From assembly GCA_900016675.1 (NCBI GenBank), contig LN483070.1:434001-498000 (forward strand): a stretch of 64,000 bases of DNA, read 5' to 3'. Of this stretch, positions 1 through 8,541 are shown in pieces. The translations under genes and the position numbers were made by a program. Below the pieces are notes generated by a model. The model had not been told where the DNA came from. It was given only the letters and a program-made list of their open reading frames with translations, and did not search any database. This stretch comes from Arthrobacter saudimassiliensis. Lineage in GTDB: Bacteria; Actinomycetota; Actinomycetes; Actinomycetales; Micrococcaceae. How positions within the stretch are numbered: position 1 is the stretch's first letter; the number at the start of each line of letters is the position of its first letter.

Positions 1-147
1 GTCTTCCGGACCTTCCGTCCGGGCTTCGGCATCCGCCTCAGCCTGGGCCTTTCGCTCGGACCGGTCCGCATTGAGCAGCGCCTTCATGGCGAAAAAGAAG
101 AGCACGCCCACGGCCACCGACGGCAGCAGAACTTCGACATATTCCAC
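1..147 (-). CDS. small membrane protein downstream of lysS (3' end cut by window)
   Basis: A GTG at 145-147 opens a frame that stays open to the window edge, giving 49 residues. It starts only two bases after the lysS stop, so it is probably translated from the lysS transcript. The first ~24 residues are hydrophobic (MEYVEVLLPSVAVGVLFFFA), a single N-terminal membrane segment. A strongly charged, Ala/Glu-rich cytoplasmic tail (KAQAEADAEART) follows. I do not recognise a named family. A short one-pass membrane protein next to lysS fits the conserved operon style of Arthrobacter-like genomes, but no function can be read from the sequence. Confidence 0.6.
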   Translation of the reverse strand, partial: MEYVEVLLPSVAVGVLFFFAMKALLNADRSERKAQAEADAEARTEGPED

Positions 148-149
148 GG

Positions 150-1661
150 TTATCCCATTTCCGGCTTAAGCAGGGGGAACAAAATCGTCTCCCTGATTCC
201 CGCATTTGTGAAAAGCATCACGAGCCGATCGATTCCCAGGCCGATGCCGCCCATGGGCGGCGCGCCGTACTCGAGGGCCCGCAGGAAGTCCTCATCCAGG
301 GCCATCGCCTCAGGGTCGCCGCCGGCCGCGCGGAGGGACTGCTCGGTCAGGCGCTGGCGCTGGATGACCGGGTCGATCAGCTCGGAGAAGGCGGTGCCGC
401 GCTCCATTCCGCCGATGATCAGGTCCCAGGCCTCGATCAGCCGCGGGTCGTCGCGGTGCTGGCGGGCCAGGGGCTGGGCGGACGGCGGGTAGTCGTAGAC
501 AAACGTCGGCTGGATCAGCGTGGGCTCGACAATTTCCCCGAACAGCTCGATAACGAGCTTTTCGGCGTCCCAGGCCGGGTCCACCTTCACGCCGTGCTCC
601 TCCGCGACGGCGCGGAGCGTGGCCGCATCCGTGTCCGGGGTGATTTCCCGGCCCACGGCCTCGGAAAGGCCGGGGTAGACGGCCAGCCAGCGCCATTCAC
701 CGTTCAGGTCGATGGTTCCGGCCGGTGTTTCGATCACCCGGCTGCCGACGGCGTCGGCGGCATTGAGGATGATTTCACGAATGCGGTCGGCCATCACGAA
801 CTGGTCCGCGTAGGCTTCGTACGATTCGAGGGTGGTAAATTCCGGGCTGTGGGTGGAGTCCACGCCCTCGTTGCGGAAGATGCGGCCAAGTTCGTAAACC
901 CGCTCGATGCCGCCCACGACCGCCCGCTTCAGGAAAAGCTCGGTGGCGATGCGCAGGGTCATCTTCTGGTCAAAGGCATTCAGGTGGGTTTCAAAGGGCC
1001 GGGCCGCGGCGCCGCCGTGCACCAGCTGCAGCATGGGCGTTTCGACTTCCACATATCCGTGCCCGTGCAGGGTGTCCCGGACGGCGCGGATAACCGCGGC
1101 GCGCTTGTAGACCATTTCGCGCGCTTCTTCGCGCACCATCAGATCCACATACCGCTGGCGGACGCGGGTTTCCTCGTTGAGATCGGCGTGCAGCACGGGC
1201 AGCGGCCGCAGCGCCTTGGCCGCCATGGTCCACTGATCGGCCATGACGGACAGCTCGCCGCGGCGTGAGGAGATGACTTCGCCGTGCACGAAGACGTGGT
1301 CGCCGAGGTCCACGAGGGACTTCCACTCGGCCAGGGATTCCTCCCCCACCTCCGCAAGGCTGAGCATGACCTGCAGCCGCGTGCCGCTGCCTTCCTGCAG
1401 GGTGGCGAAGCAGAGCTTGCCGGTGTTCCGGATGAAGACCACCCGGCCGGTGACGCCGACCTTCTCGCCGCTGGCTTCATCAGCCTGCAGGTGGCCGTGC
1501 TTCTCCCGCACCTCGGCGAGCGAGTGCGTGCGCGGCACGCTCACCGGGTAGGCTTCCCGGCCCGATGCCAGCAGCCGGGCGCGCTTTTCGGCACGGATGC
1601 GCATCTGCTCGGAGTAGTCGGCGTCGAGCTGCGGGGACACGGGGGAATCTTCAGTGGTCAC
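150..1661 (-). CDS. lysS: lysine--tRNA ligase, class II
   Basis: Class II lysyl-tRNA synthetase, which charges tRNA-Lys with lysine in the cytoplasm. An N-terminal OB-fold (about residues 65-155) binds the anticodon and the class II catalytic core follows. Motif 2 is visible near 260-280 (FRNEGVDSTHSPEFTTLES) and motif 3 near the C-terminus (GIGLGIDRLVMLF). Length of about 503 aa is normal. I chose GTG at 1661 because a TAGACT -10 box lies just upstream. An in-frame ATG at 1691 would add ten residues (MRTDWVDLIP) that overlap that box; it has a weak GGGAA ahead of it and cannot be excluded. Last named enzyme of the folE-to-lysS cluster, 48 bases after panC. Confidence 0.95.
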   Translation of the reverse strand: MTTEDSPVSPQLDADYSEQMRIRAEKRARLLASGREAYPVSVPRTHSLAEVREKHGHLQADEASGEKVGVTGRVVFIRNTGKLCFATLQEGSGTRLQVMLSLAEVGEESLAEWKSLVDLGDHVFVHGEVISSRRGELSVMADQWTMAAKALRPLPVLHADLNEETRVRQRYVDLMVREEAREMVYKRAAVIRAVRDTLHGHGYVEVETPMLQLVHGGAAARPFETHLNAFDQKMTLRIATELFLKRAVVGGIERVYELGRIFRNEGVDSTHSPEFTTLESYEAYADQFVMADRIREIILNAADAVGSRVIETPAGTIDLNGEWRWLAVYPGLSEAVGREITPDTDAATLRAVAEEHGVKVDPAWDAEKLVIELFGEIVEPTLIQPTFVYDYPPSAQPLARQHRDDPRLIEAWDLIIGGMERGTAFSELIDPVIQRQRLTEQSLRAAGGDPEAMALDEDFLRALEYGAPPMGGIGLGIDRLVMLFTNAGIRETILFPLLKPEMG

Positions 1662-1669
1662 GGGAATTA

Positions 1670-1675
1670 AGTCTA
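1670..1675 (-). promoter_or_regulatory. -10 box TAGACT before lysS
   Basis: TAGACT on the minus strand, 8 bases before the preferred GTG of lysS. This is the form of a (near-)leaderless actinobacterial promoter. There is no convincing -35. It would give lysS its own transcript in addition to read-through from panC. Confidence 0.4.
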
Positions 1676-1709
1676 CCCAGTCTGTCCTCATTGGCGCGTT
1701 CCCGGCCGG

Positions 1710-2603
1710 TCAGGCCGGGATCAGCTCCATGTTGTCGATCAGGCGCACCGCGCCGACGCGTGCCGCGACCAGCGCCAGGGCGTTGGCGGCCAGCGGTTCC
1801 CCGGGGCCGGCGGGCACGGCGGCCAGCGTGGCCGGGTCGACGACGTCGAGATAGTCCAGCTGCACGCCCTCCGCGGCTGCGAGGCGGGCCCGGGCGGCCG
1901 GAAGGTCAAGGGGCCTGCCGGCGGCGGCGCGGTCGCGCAGGTCCGCCAGCGTGCCGGCCAGGGCCAGGGCGGCTTCCCGTTCCCCGGGGGCGAGGAAGGC
2001 GTTGCGGCTGGATTCGGCGAGCCCGTCGGCGCCCCGGACGATCGGCACTCCCCGGACCTGGACCGGCCAGTTCAGGTCCTGCACCATCCGGCGGATCAGC
2101 ACCAGCTGCTGGGCGTCCTTCTGTCCGAAGTAGGCGCGGTACCCGGCGGGCACCGGCGGCTGGGCGATGTGCAGCAGCTTGGACACCACGGTCAGCACGC
2201 CGTCGAAGTGGCCGGGGCGGGAGGCGCCTTCGTAGCGGGTGCCGAGCTCCCCGGAGCTGACCCGGATCAGTGGTTCCCCGCCCGGGTACATCTCCTCAAC
2301 GTCGGGCGCGAAGACGGCGTCGACGCCGGCCTCGCCGAGCAGCGCCAGGTCCGCTTCGAGGGTGCGGGGATAGCGGGCCAGGTCGGCCGGGTCGTCGAAC
2401 TGCAGCGGGTTGACGAAGATCGATGCCACCACCACGTCGTTCTCGGCCCGGGCGGCCCGGGCCAGCGCCGCGTGGCCGTGGTGCAGTGCGCCCATGGTGG
2501 GCACCAGCCCGAGCGCGGGGCGTTCCTTTCCGGTGCCGGCAAGCAGCCGTGCGATGGTGTCCTGCAGTTCGGCGGCCGTGCGGGCCACGCCGGGAGTGTT
2601 CAA
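1710..2603 (-). CDS. panC: pantoate--beta-alanine ligase (pantothenate synthetase)
   Basis: Condenses pantoate and beta-alanine with ATP to form pantothenate, the CoA precursor. The HIGH-type nucleotide-binding motif is clear at residues 35-44 ([10 protein letters not shown]). The family block IFVNPLQF and the loop [11 protein letters not shown], which corresponds to the second ATP-binding region, are also present. Length of 297 aa is typical. The start ATG overlaps the stop of the upstream Rossmann gene by 4 bases (ATGA), so translation is coupled. panB and panD are not in the window. Confidence 0.95.
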   Translation of the reverse strand: MNTPGVARTAAELQDTIARLLAGTGKERPALGLVPTMGALHHGHAALARAARAENDVVVASIFVNPLQFDDPADLARYPRTLEADLALLGEAGVDAVFAPDVEEMYPGGEPLIRVSSGELGTRYEGASRPGHFDGVLTVVSKLLHIAQPPVPAGYRAYFGQKDAQQLVLIRRMVQDLNWPVQVRGVPIVRGADGLAESSRNAFLAPGEREAALALAGTLADLRDRAAAGRPLDLPAARARLAAAEGVQLDYLDVVDPATLAAVPAGPGEPLAANALALVAARVGAVRLIDNMELIPA

Positions 2604-3520
2604 CTCGTACCTTCTTGGTCGTGCGGCAGTGCTTTCAGGATCGCTTCGCCCTGGGCGGGGCTCAGCAGGCCGCGCTCGACGGCGCGGCGGGCGGTGGCGC
2701 GGGAGAGCGCCTCATAGGCCTCCCGCAGGTCTTCGGGCTGCCCGGCCAGGACGTCCGCGTGGGCACGGACGGTGCCGGCGTCACCGCGGGCCACCGGTCC
2801 GGTCAGCGCGGTTTCGCCCGAGGCCAGGGCGTTTTCGAGCGAGGCGCGCATCAGCGGGCCGAGCAGCTGGTCCGGCTTCTCCACTCCGAGGCTGCGCAGC
2901 AGCTGGGTGGACTGGGCGGCGATCGTCACCAGGTGGTTGGAGGCATGCGCGAGGGCAGCATGGTAGGCGGGCCGGTCGGCCTCGTCGATGACCACCGGTT
3001 CGGCGCCCATCTCCACCACCAGGGCCTGGGCGATCGGCAGCACCGCGGCGGGGGCGGTCACGCCGAAGCTGCTGTCCGCCAGTCGGGTCAGGTCCAGGCT
3101 GAGTCCGGTGAACGTCATGGCCGGGTGCAGGGCCAGCGGAATGGCTCCGCGCTGCCGGGCCGGGTCCAGGACCGATGTGCCGAACCGGCCGGAGGTGTGG
3201 GCCACCAGCTGCCCCGGCTGCCAGGACCCGGTGGCCGCGAGCCCGGCGACCAGGTCCGGCAGGGCGTCGTCGGGCACCGCCAGCAGGACCAGCTCGGACC
3301 GCTCCACGATGTCCGGGATCTCCAGCACGGGGACTCCGGGGAGCAGGTTCTCGGCCCGCTCCCGGCTGGCTTCGGAGACGGCGGAGACGCCGACGACGGC
3401 GTGTTCGGCGGCGCGCAGGGCGGCGCCGAGCACGGCGCCCACCTTGCCGGCGCCGATCACGCCGACGCCGAGCCGTCCGGCCCGTCGCCCCTGCGGCGTG
3501 GAAGGATCAGCGGTGCTCAT
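2600..3520 (-). CDS. Rossmann-like/DUF2520 NAD(P)-binding protein
   Basis: About 306 aa with an N-terminal Rossmann fold. The glycine-rich loop is at residues 21-28 (VIGAGKVG) after a beta strand (LGVG). A helical C-terminal half contains the conserved PAMTFTG and [11 protein letters not shown] blocks. This is the Rossmann-like plus DUF2520 architecture, related to ketopantoate reductase and 6-phosphogluconate dehydrogenase folds. It precedes panC with a 4-base overlap. Such proteins sit next to panC in many actinobacteria, and a role in ketopantoate reduction is often guessed but not shown here. Start ATG at 3520 ([10 protein letters not shown]) overlaps the previous gene by 14 bases; the open frame upstream is Pro/Arg-rich and non-coding in style. 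Confidence 0.85.
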   Translation of the reverse strand: MSTADPSTPQGRRAGRLGVGVIGAGKVGAVLGAALRAAEHAVVGVSAVSEASRERAENLLPGVPVLEIPDIVERSELVLLAVPDDALPDLVAGLAATGSWQPGQLVAHTSGRFGTSVLDPARQRGAIPLALHPAMTFTGLSLDLTRLADSSFGVTAPAAVLPIAQALVVEMGAEPVVIDEADRPAYHAALAHASNHLVTIAAQSTQLLRSLGVEKPDQLLGPLMRASLENALASGETALTGPVARGDAGTVRAHADVLAGQPEDLREAYEALSRATARRAVERGLLSPAQGEAILKALPHDQEGTS

Positions 3521-5030
3521 CGGGCAGCTCCTCGGGTGCGGGTTGGTGCCGGTCCGCGGGTGCGGGCCCGGAGGTGCGGGCCTCGGCCTCGCGCCAGCGT
3601 TCGGTGCGGTCCCGCCGCCGGGCTTCCCGGGCCCGGCCGGCCTGCTCGACGAAGAGGGCACGGGCGGTGCCGGCGTCCAGCTGGAGGATCCGGGGGCTGA
3701 CCGGCCCGGCGGTGGAGTGCAGCCTCAGGTCGGCCAGGGCGAAGCGGCGGTTCAGCGGCCCCTGGTGCAGGGCCATGGACTGGGTGCGGGCGTGCGGGAC
3801 GATGTCCAGCTGGCGGCGCAGCCGGCCGCTGCGTGCCAGCAGGGCCGTGCCGGTTGCCGCGTATCCGTTGCGGCGCCAGGCCAGCGGAGCGAGCCAGCGC
3901 CCGCGGCGCGGGGTGGTGGTGTAGCCCCAGGCGTCGCCGCTGCCGTCCATGCCGGCGGAGAACACCTCGATCGGTTCCGCGGTGCCGGGGTCGGGCAGGG
4001 CCAGCGCCAGGACCCGGAAGACCTCGTCGCGGGTGCCGGCGGGCAGCAGGCGGGTGCGGCCGTCGGCGTCGCCGCCGCTGTAGCCTGCCACGTTGACCGT
4101 GATGCGGTACCAGCCGGGGAACCGCCACAGCATGGGCTGGACGATGGAGATCGCCTGGATGCGGCCGGGCGGAACCGTCTGGGCCCGGGTGTCCAGCAGG
4201 CCGGAGCGGATGCGCAGCCCGTCCGGGGAGGCGGCGGCGCGGAAGTTGAATCCGCTGCTGAACTGGGACCAGTAGGATCCGACGGTTCCGGCCAGGATCG
4301 GCACCAGCACCGCGAGGCTGAGCGGTTCGCGGGTGGCAAAGCCCAGGATCGCGGTGCCGCCGAGCCCGAAGATCACGAGGAAGACCGTGGTGCCGGAGAG
4401 CAGGGTCGAGGCGATCACCCGGCCCGGCCGCAGCGCGACGACGGGCAGCTCCGGCGCCTCTTCGGTGTCGGCGTCGGTCCCCGCGGCGGCTCCGGAGGCG
4501 CGGGCGAGGATGGCTGCACGGAGTTTTTGCGCGTCGTCGAGCTTCAGGTAGGCGAGCCGGACGGCGGATTCGCCGGAGTCGGCCACCTCGAAGCGCAGCT
4601 CGGCGAGCCCGAACACGCGGGCCAGCAGCGGCTGGATGACGTCGATGGCCTGGACCCGGTCCAGGCGGGCCTGCCGCTGCTGGCGGAACACCACTCCGGA
4701 GTGCACGCGCACGTGCTCCCGGGTCAGCTGGTAGCGGGTGAAGCGCCAGGAGAGGTAGAACGCGACGGCGATGATGAGCAGCACCCCGGCGAGGGCCAGC
4801 AGGACCTGCAGGAGCGGGAAATCGTCCAGGCCGAGGTCGCCGTGTTCGAAGAAGGCCTCGGCGCGTTCCCGTCCGGCAAAGTAGAGGATCGCCACCAGGG
4901 CGATCCAGCCCCGGACCAGCGGAGACACGGGATGGACCCGGTGCCAGGTCTCCTCGGCGTCGGCCCCGGGGGCGGGCAGCTGCCCGTCCGGGCGCGTCCC
5001 GGGGGCGGCCGCGGCGTCGTCGCCGGTCAC
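3507..5030 (-). CDS. large PH-domain membrane protein (YdbT-like, three bPH_2 units)
   Basis: 507-aa membrane protein. I count three bacterial PH (bPH_2/DUF304) units. The first is around VRVHSGVVFRQQRQARLDRV and the second around LRIRSGLLDTRAQTVPPGRI. The third, more divergent, is near LLARSGRLRRQLDIV. Hydrophobic segments precede units 1 and 2. GTG at 5030 is the start because it overlaps the preceding PH gene in GTGA form. Pairs of a short and a long PH protein (YdbS/YdbT type) are widespread; in Bacillus the pair is linked to bacteriocin resistance. Here the pair lies inside a folate/pantothenate operon and its role is unknown. Confidence 0.8.
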   Translation of the reverse strand: MTGDDAAAAPGTRPDGQLPAPGADAEETWHRVHPVSPLVRGWIALVAILYFAGRERAEAFFEHGDLGLDDFPLLQVLLALAGVLLIIAVAFYLSWRFTRYQLTREHVRVHSGVVFRQQRQARLDRVQAIDVIQPLLARVFGLAELRFEVADSGESAVRLAYLKLDDAQKLRAAILARASGAAAGTDADTEEAPELPVVALRPGRVIASTLLSGTTVFLVIFGLGGTAILGFATREPLSLAVLVPILAGTVGSYWSQFSSGFNFRAAASPDGLRIRSGLLDTRAQTVPPGRIQAISIVQPMLWRFPGWYRITVNVAGYSGGDADGRTRLLPAGTRDEVFRVLALALPDPGTAEPIEVFSAGMDGSGDAWGYTTTPRRGRWLAPLAWRRNGYAATGTALLARSGRLRRQLDIVPHARTQSMALHQGPLNRRFALADLRLHSTAGPVSPRILQLDAGTARALFVEQAGRAREARRRDRTERWREAEARTSGPAPADRHQPAPEELPDEHR

Positions 5031-5536
5031 AGTCCCGCCAGCTGCGCTTCGCCGCGCGCCGAGAGGTGCTCGCGCAGCCGTGCGCCCTCGTCGGCCGGCA
5101 GTCCCGGGATCTGCGCATCCGTGCCGGGGGAAGCGGTGTGCAGCTTCAGCGTGCACAGCCCCAGGGCCCGCTCCAGCGGGCCTACGGACACGTCGACGTA
5201 CTGCATCCGGCCGTAGGGCACCACGAGCACGCGCTGGAAGAAGATGCCGCGGCGGATCAAAAGGTCCTCGTCCCGCTCGGCGAAGCCGATGGCCCGGACC
5301 TGCCGGGGCAGCAGCACGGCGCGCCACAGGCACAGCACCAGCAGCAGGGCGGGGATGCCCCAGGCCGCCCAGGGGGCCAGGTTCCAGACGCCGGTGAGGG
5401 TAAGCACCAGCGGGACGGCGGCGGCGGCCAGCAGGAACACGGTCTCCGCGGCCCAGCCGATGATCCGCAGCCGCAGGTAGCGCGGGCTGACCCGCTGCCA
5501 GGCGAGCCCGGGTGGATCAATCGCTGCGTCACGCAT
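5027..5536 (-). CDS. small PH-domain membrane protein (YdbS-like)
   Basis: 169 aa. Two hydrophobic segments near the N-terminus (VFLLAAAAVPLVLTL and ALLLVLCLWRAVLL) are followed by one bPH_2 domain with the hallmark LIRRGIFFQRVLVVPYGRMQ. A short helical tail (EGARLREHL) ends it, as in YdbS proteins. Overlaps its PH partner by 4 bases and the DUF3180 gene by 8 bases. The two PH proteins probably form one membrane complex (family knowledge plus coupling). Function unknown. Confidence 0.8.
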   Translation of the reverse strand: MRDAAIDPPGLAWQRVSPRYLRLRIIGWAAETVFLLAAAAVPLVLTLTGVWNLAPWAAWGIPALLLVLCLWRAVLLPRQVRAIGFAERDEDLLIRRGIFFQRVLVVPYGRMQYVDVSVGPLERALGLCTLKLHTASPGTDAQIPGLPADEGARLREHLSARGEAQLAGL

Positions 5537-6032
5537 ATTCGCCCTCGCCGTCCGGAGTGTCGGGATCAGTGCCGTTGGTGCCCTCGGGCCCGTCGTCGGG
5601 CGGAATCCTGCAGAAGTTCTCCACCAGCAGCCCGGCCGCGGTCAGCACCGCGCCGCCGGCGGTCATCGCCAGGGCGGACCAGGTGGGGGCGTGCCCGGGC
5701 CGCAGCTGCCACAGCGGCAGCTGGTCCAGGAAGACGCCCACGTGCCAGCCCAGCAGCAGGACCCCGGCGTAGGCGGAGGCCTGCGCCAGCACCAGGGTGC
5801 GCGCGGCGGCGATCGGGTCCAGGCTGGTCTTCCCGCCGCTGATGCGCCAGCGGCGGACCCGCAGGCCCAGCACCAGCACCAGCACGACGACGGCGAGGAC
5901 GGTCAGCAGCCCGGTGAGGCTCAGGGCCGGCACGGGCAGGGACCAGCGCTCGGCGAGCATGGACCCGGCCCAGCCCGCGAGGCCGGCCAGGACGCAGATG
6001 AGCGCCAGCCGGCGGTACCGAATGGTCCTCAC
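5529..6032 (-). CDS. DUF3180 four-helix membrane protein
   Basis: 167 aa with four predicted membrane helices: LALICVLAGLAGWAGSM, SLTGLLTVLAVVVLVLVLG, LVLAQASAYAGVLLLGW and ALAMTAGGAVLTAAGLLV. Arg-rich loops and an acidic tail (PDDGPEGTNGTDPD) complete it. Matches the actinobacterial DUF3180 family, which is regularly found directly after folK. Start chosen as GTG at 6032 (VRTIRYRRLAL), four bases past the folK stop. No function is known. Confidence 0.75.
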   Translation of the reverse strand: MRTIRYRRLALICVLAGLAGWAGSMLAERWSLPVPALSLTGLLTVLAVVVLVLVLGLRVRRWRISGGKTSLDPIAAARTLVLAQASAYAGVLLLGWHVGVFLDQLPLWQLRPGHAPTWSALAMTAGGAVLTAAGLLVENFCRIPPDDGPEGTNGTDPDTPDGEGEYA

Positions 6033-6036
6033 CGCA

Positions 6037-6543
6037 TCAGTCTCCCTCGTAGATCTCCAGGCCCGGGAGGTCCTCGGCCCGGGCGGCGAGCTCGGCGACC
6101 GGCTCACCCTCCAGCATGGCCTCCGGGTCCATCCACGCCCAGGGCTGCAGGACGAAGGCGCGGGACGAGGCCCGCGGATGCGGAATGGTCAGGTCGGGGC
6201 CCTGGAGCCGCAGGTCCCCGTAGGTGATGATGTCGACGTCGAGGGTCCGCGGTCCCCAGCGCACGATGCGTTCGCGGTGGTGGCGCTGTTCGACCTGCTG
6301 GCAATGCGCCAGCAGCTCGTGCGGTGCCAGGGTGGTGTCCACGGCGATGACCAGGTTCAGGTAGTCGGGCTGGTCAGGAGGGCCGCCCACCGGGTGGGTG
6401 CGCGCCACCGGGGAGACCGCGGCCAGGCTCACGCCCGGATGGTCGGCCAGGTCCGCGACGGCGGCGGACAGGGTGTCGCGGGATTCGCCGAGGTTGCTGC
6501 CCAGCGCCAGGACGGCGCGGACGGCGTCGTTGGAGGAATTCAT
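6037..6543 (-). CDS. folK: HPPK, 6-hydroxymethyl-7,8-dihydropterin pyrophosphokinase
   Basis: Transfers pyrophosphate from ATP to 6-hydroxymethyl-dihydropterin, the step between FolB and FolP. Family blocks in order are LALGSNLGE, the pterin loop VARTHPVGGPPDQPDYLN, GPRTLDVDIITYGD (metal-binding DVD) and the C-terminal IPHPRASSRAFVLQPW. 168 aa from ATG 6543, standard length. Overlaps folB by 4 bases. Confidence 0.95.
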   Translation of the reverse strand: MNSSNDAVRAVLALGSNLGESRDTLSAAVADLADHPGVSLAAVSPVARTHPVGGPPDQPDYLNLVIAVDTTLAPHELLAHCQQVEQRHHRERIVRWGPRTLDVDIITYGDLRLQGPDLTIPHPRASSRAFVLQPWAWMDPEAMLEGEPVAELAARAEDLPGLEIYEGD

Positions 6544-6935
6544 GGGCGCTCCCGGTGGATGGTGACGGCGACGTCCCCGAAGGGAACCGTGATCGGTGCC
6601 TGGGGTTTGTGCACGGTGACCTGGACGGCGTCGATCGTGGGGAATCCCCCCAGCACGGCGGCCGCGATGCGCTCGGCCAGGGTCTCGATCAGGTTCACCG
6701 GTTCGCCGCTGAGTTCGGCGCTGACCGCTTCGGCGATCTCGCCGTAGTGTGCCGTCAGCGTCAGGTCGTCGGTGGCCGCGGCGGCGCGCAGGTCGGTGAA
6801 GAGCACCAGGTCGGCGATGAAGGTCTGGCCGGCGCGGCGTTCCTCGTCGAAGACGCCGTGGTAGCCCGTGGCGCTGATCCCGCCGAGGCGGATGCTGTCC
6901 CGCGGCGGGCCGGCCGGAGCCGCTGCCGGGCTCAC
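6540..6935 (-). CDS. folB: dihydroneopterin aldolase
   Basis: Cleaves dihydroneopterin to 6-hydroxymethyl-dihydropterin and glycolaldehyde. Recognisable blocks are ISATGYHGVFDEER (substrate pocket), HYGEIAEAV, and NLIETLAERIA with the conserved Glu. 131 aa from GTG 6935. This start overlaps the folP stop by 4 bases and removes an Arg-rich upstream stretch that is not part of the family. Confidence 0.93.
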   Translation of the reverse strand: MSPAAAPAGPPRDSIRLGGISATGYHGVFDEERRAGQTFIADLVLFTDLRAAAATDDLTLTAHYGEIAEAVSAELSGEPVNLIETLAERIAAAVLGGFPTIDAVQVTVHKPQAPITVPFGDVAVTIHRERP

Positions 6936-7846
6936 TGTCCGCCCTCCCGCCAGGCGGCGGCGACCCGGACGGCGGCGGCGCTGGAGGCGACGTCGTGCAC
7001 CCGCACGCACCAGGCGCCGGCCGCGGCCGACAGCGCGGAGACGGCCGTGGTGGCGGCGTCGCGCTCCTGCGCGGGGACGGCCGGGCCGTCCGTGCCGGGC
7101 AGGGTGCCGAGGAACCGCTTCCGCGAGGCGCCGACGAGCACCCGATGGCCCTCGGCGGTGAACCGGTCCAGGGCATGCAGCAGGGCCCAGTCGTGGTCGG
7201 CGGTCTTGGAGAAGCCGAGGCCCGGGTCCAGGATGATCTTTTCCTCGGCCACCCCGGCGTCGAGCAGGCGCCGGCGCAGCGCGCGCAGTTCGTCGAGCAC
7301 CTCGGCCGGGGCGTCCTCGTAGACGGCCCGGGGGTCCTGCCGGCGCACCGGACCGCGGCTGTGCATCAGGACGTAGTGGGCGCCGGTGCGGGCCACCAGC
7401 TCGGGCATGCCCTCGGCCATGGCCGCGCCGGAGACGTCGTTGATCAGCACCGCTCCGGCGGCCAGGGCCTTCTCGGCGGTCTCGACGTTCATGGTGTCGA
7501 CGCTGACCGTCACCCCGGCGGCGGCCAGGGCGGTGATCACCGGAAGCACCCGCCGCTGCTCCTGGGCAGGGCTGATCCGTTCGGCGTCGGGACGGGTGGA
7601 TTCACCGCCCACGTCGACGATGTCGGCGCCGGCGCGGACGAGGTCCAGCCCGGCGGCGACGGCGTCGTCCACCGTGGCGAAGCGGCCGCCGTCGCTGAAG
7701 GAGTCCGGCGTGACGTTGAGGATCCCCATCACCAGGGTCCGTCCGGCGGGCAGGCGGCGGAAGCGTTCATCGGCGCTGCTGCGGCGCAGCACGGGCAGCG
7801 GCGAGGTGGACGGGCCGGTTCCGGGGGCGGCGGCAAGGGAATCCAT
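6932..7846 (-). CDS. folP: dihydropteroate synthase
   Basis: Joins 6-hydroxymethyl-dihydropterin pyrophosphate to p-aminobenzoate; the sulfonamide target. TIM-barrel signatures are all present: MGILNVTPDSFSDGG at 40-54, DVGGESTRPDA, VSVDTMN, LDPGLGFSKT and VGASRKRF. 304 aa with a ~30-residue variable N-terminus. Lies 9 bases after folE and overlaps folB. Confidence 0.95.
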   Translation of the reverse strand: MDSLAAAPGTGPSTSPLPVLRRSSADERFRRLPAGRTLVMGILNVTPDSFSDGGRFATVDDAVAAGLDLVRAGADIVDVGGESTRPDAERISPAQEQRRVLPVITALAAAGVTVSVDTMNVETAEKALAAGAVLINDVSGAAMAEGMPELVARTGAHYVLMHSRGPVRRQDPRAVYEDAPAEVLDELRALRRRLLDAGVAEEKIILDPGLGFSKTADHDWALLHALDRFTAEGHRVLVGASRKRFLGTLPGTDGPAVPAQERDAATTAVSALSAAAGAWCVRVHDVASSAAAVRVAAAWREGGQ

Positions 7847-7855
7847 GCGTGGGTC

Positions 7856-8470
7856 CTATCGTCCGAGGATCAGGGACATGGCTTCGGCGCGGGTGGCGGT
7901 TTCCCGCAGCTGGCCGCGCACGGCGGAGGTCACGGTGCGTGCTCCGGGCTTGCGGACCCCGCGCATGGACATGCACAGGTGTTCGCATTCGATGACGACG
8001 ATCGCCCCGCGCGGCTGCAGGTTCTCCACCAGTGCGTCGACGATCTGGGTGGTGAGGCGCTCCTGGACCTGCGGGCGGCGGGCGTAGAGCTCCACCAGCC
8101 GGGCGAGCTTGCTCAGCCCGGTGACCTTGCCCTCGTGGGAGGGGATGTAGCCGATGTGGGCGGTGCCGTGGAAGGGCACCAGGTGGTGCTCGCAGGTGGA
8201 GTAGAAGGGGATGTCCTTGACCAGCACCATTTCCTCGTGGTCGAGGTCGAAGGTGGTGGCGAGCAGGTCCTCGGGGCTTTCGTGCAGCCCGGCGAACACC
8301 TCGGCGTAGGCCCTCGCCACCCGCTTGGGGGTGTCCTGGAGCCCGTCGCGGTCGGGGTCCTCGCCGATGGCCAGGAGGATCTCCCGCACCGCCCGCTCAA
8401 TCCGGGGCTGGTCAATCGCATCGGAGGCCGCCAGGTCCATGGCCGCCAGTTCGTCGTCGAAATCCGTCAC
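7856..8470 (-). CDS. folE: GTP cyclohydrolase I
   Basis: First enzyme of tetrahydrofolate synthesis, converting GTP to dihydroneopterin triphosphate. The zinc site is complete: Cys93 and His96 in [12 protein letters not shown] and Cys166 in [26 protein letters not shown] and the LTTQIVDAL block complete the family signature. 204 aa. Start is GTG at 8470, directly preceded by a -10 box and no Shine-Dalgarno, so the mRNA is probably leaderless. First gene of the fol/pan/lys transcription unit. Confidence 0.96.
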   Translation of the reverse strand: MTDFDDELAAMDLAASDAIDQPRIERAVREILLAIGEDPDRDGLQDTPKRVARAYAEVFAGLHESPEDLLATTFDLDHEEMVLVKDIPFYSTCEHHLVPFHGTAHIGYIPSHEGKVTGLSKLARLVELYARRPQVQERLTTQIVDALVENLQPRGAIVVIECEHLCMSMRGVRKPGARTVTSAVRGQLRETATRAEAMSLILGR

Positions 8471-8476
8471 TGCTTG

Positions 8477-8482
8477 ATCCTA
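8477..8482 (-). promoter_or_regulatory. leaderless -10 box TAGGAT of the fol operon
   Basis: TAGGAT on the minus strand with exactly six bases (CAAGCA) before the folE GTG. It lies between the ftsH terminator hairpin and folE, so it marks the start of the folE-lysS unit. Confidence 0.55.
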
Positions 8483-8502
8483 CCGCGCATGCCGCAGACG
8501 GC

Positions 8503-8536
8503 AGGCGGGCCGGGACCTGTCGGTCCCGGCCCGCCT
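8503..8536 (-). terminator. ftsH terminator hairpin (15-bp perfect stem)
   Basis: AGGCGGGCCGGGACC (8503-8517) pairs perfectly with 8522-8536 around a 4-base loop. It lies six bases past the ftsH stop. No U-tract follows. It separates ftsH from the fol operon. Confidence 0.7.
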
Positions 8537-8541
8537 GGGCG

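Noticed and set aside
2988-5216. A 742-codon plus-strand open frame over the PH-domain gene
   Set aside because: Antisense shadow of the PH and Rossmann genes; no recognisable domain.
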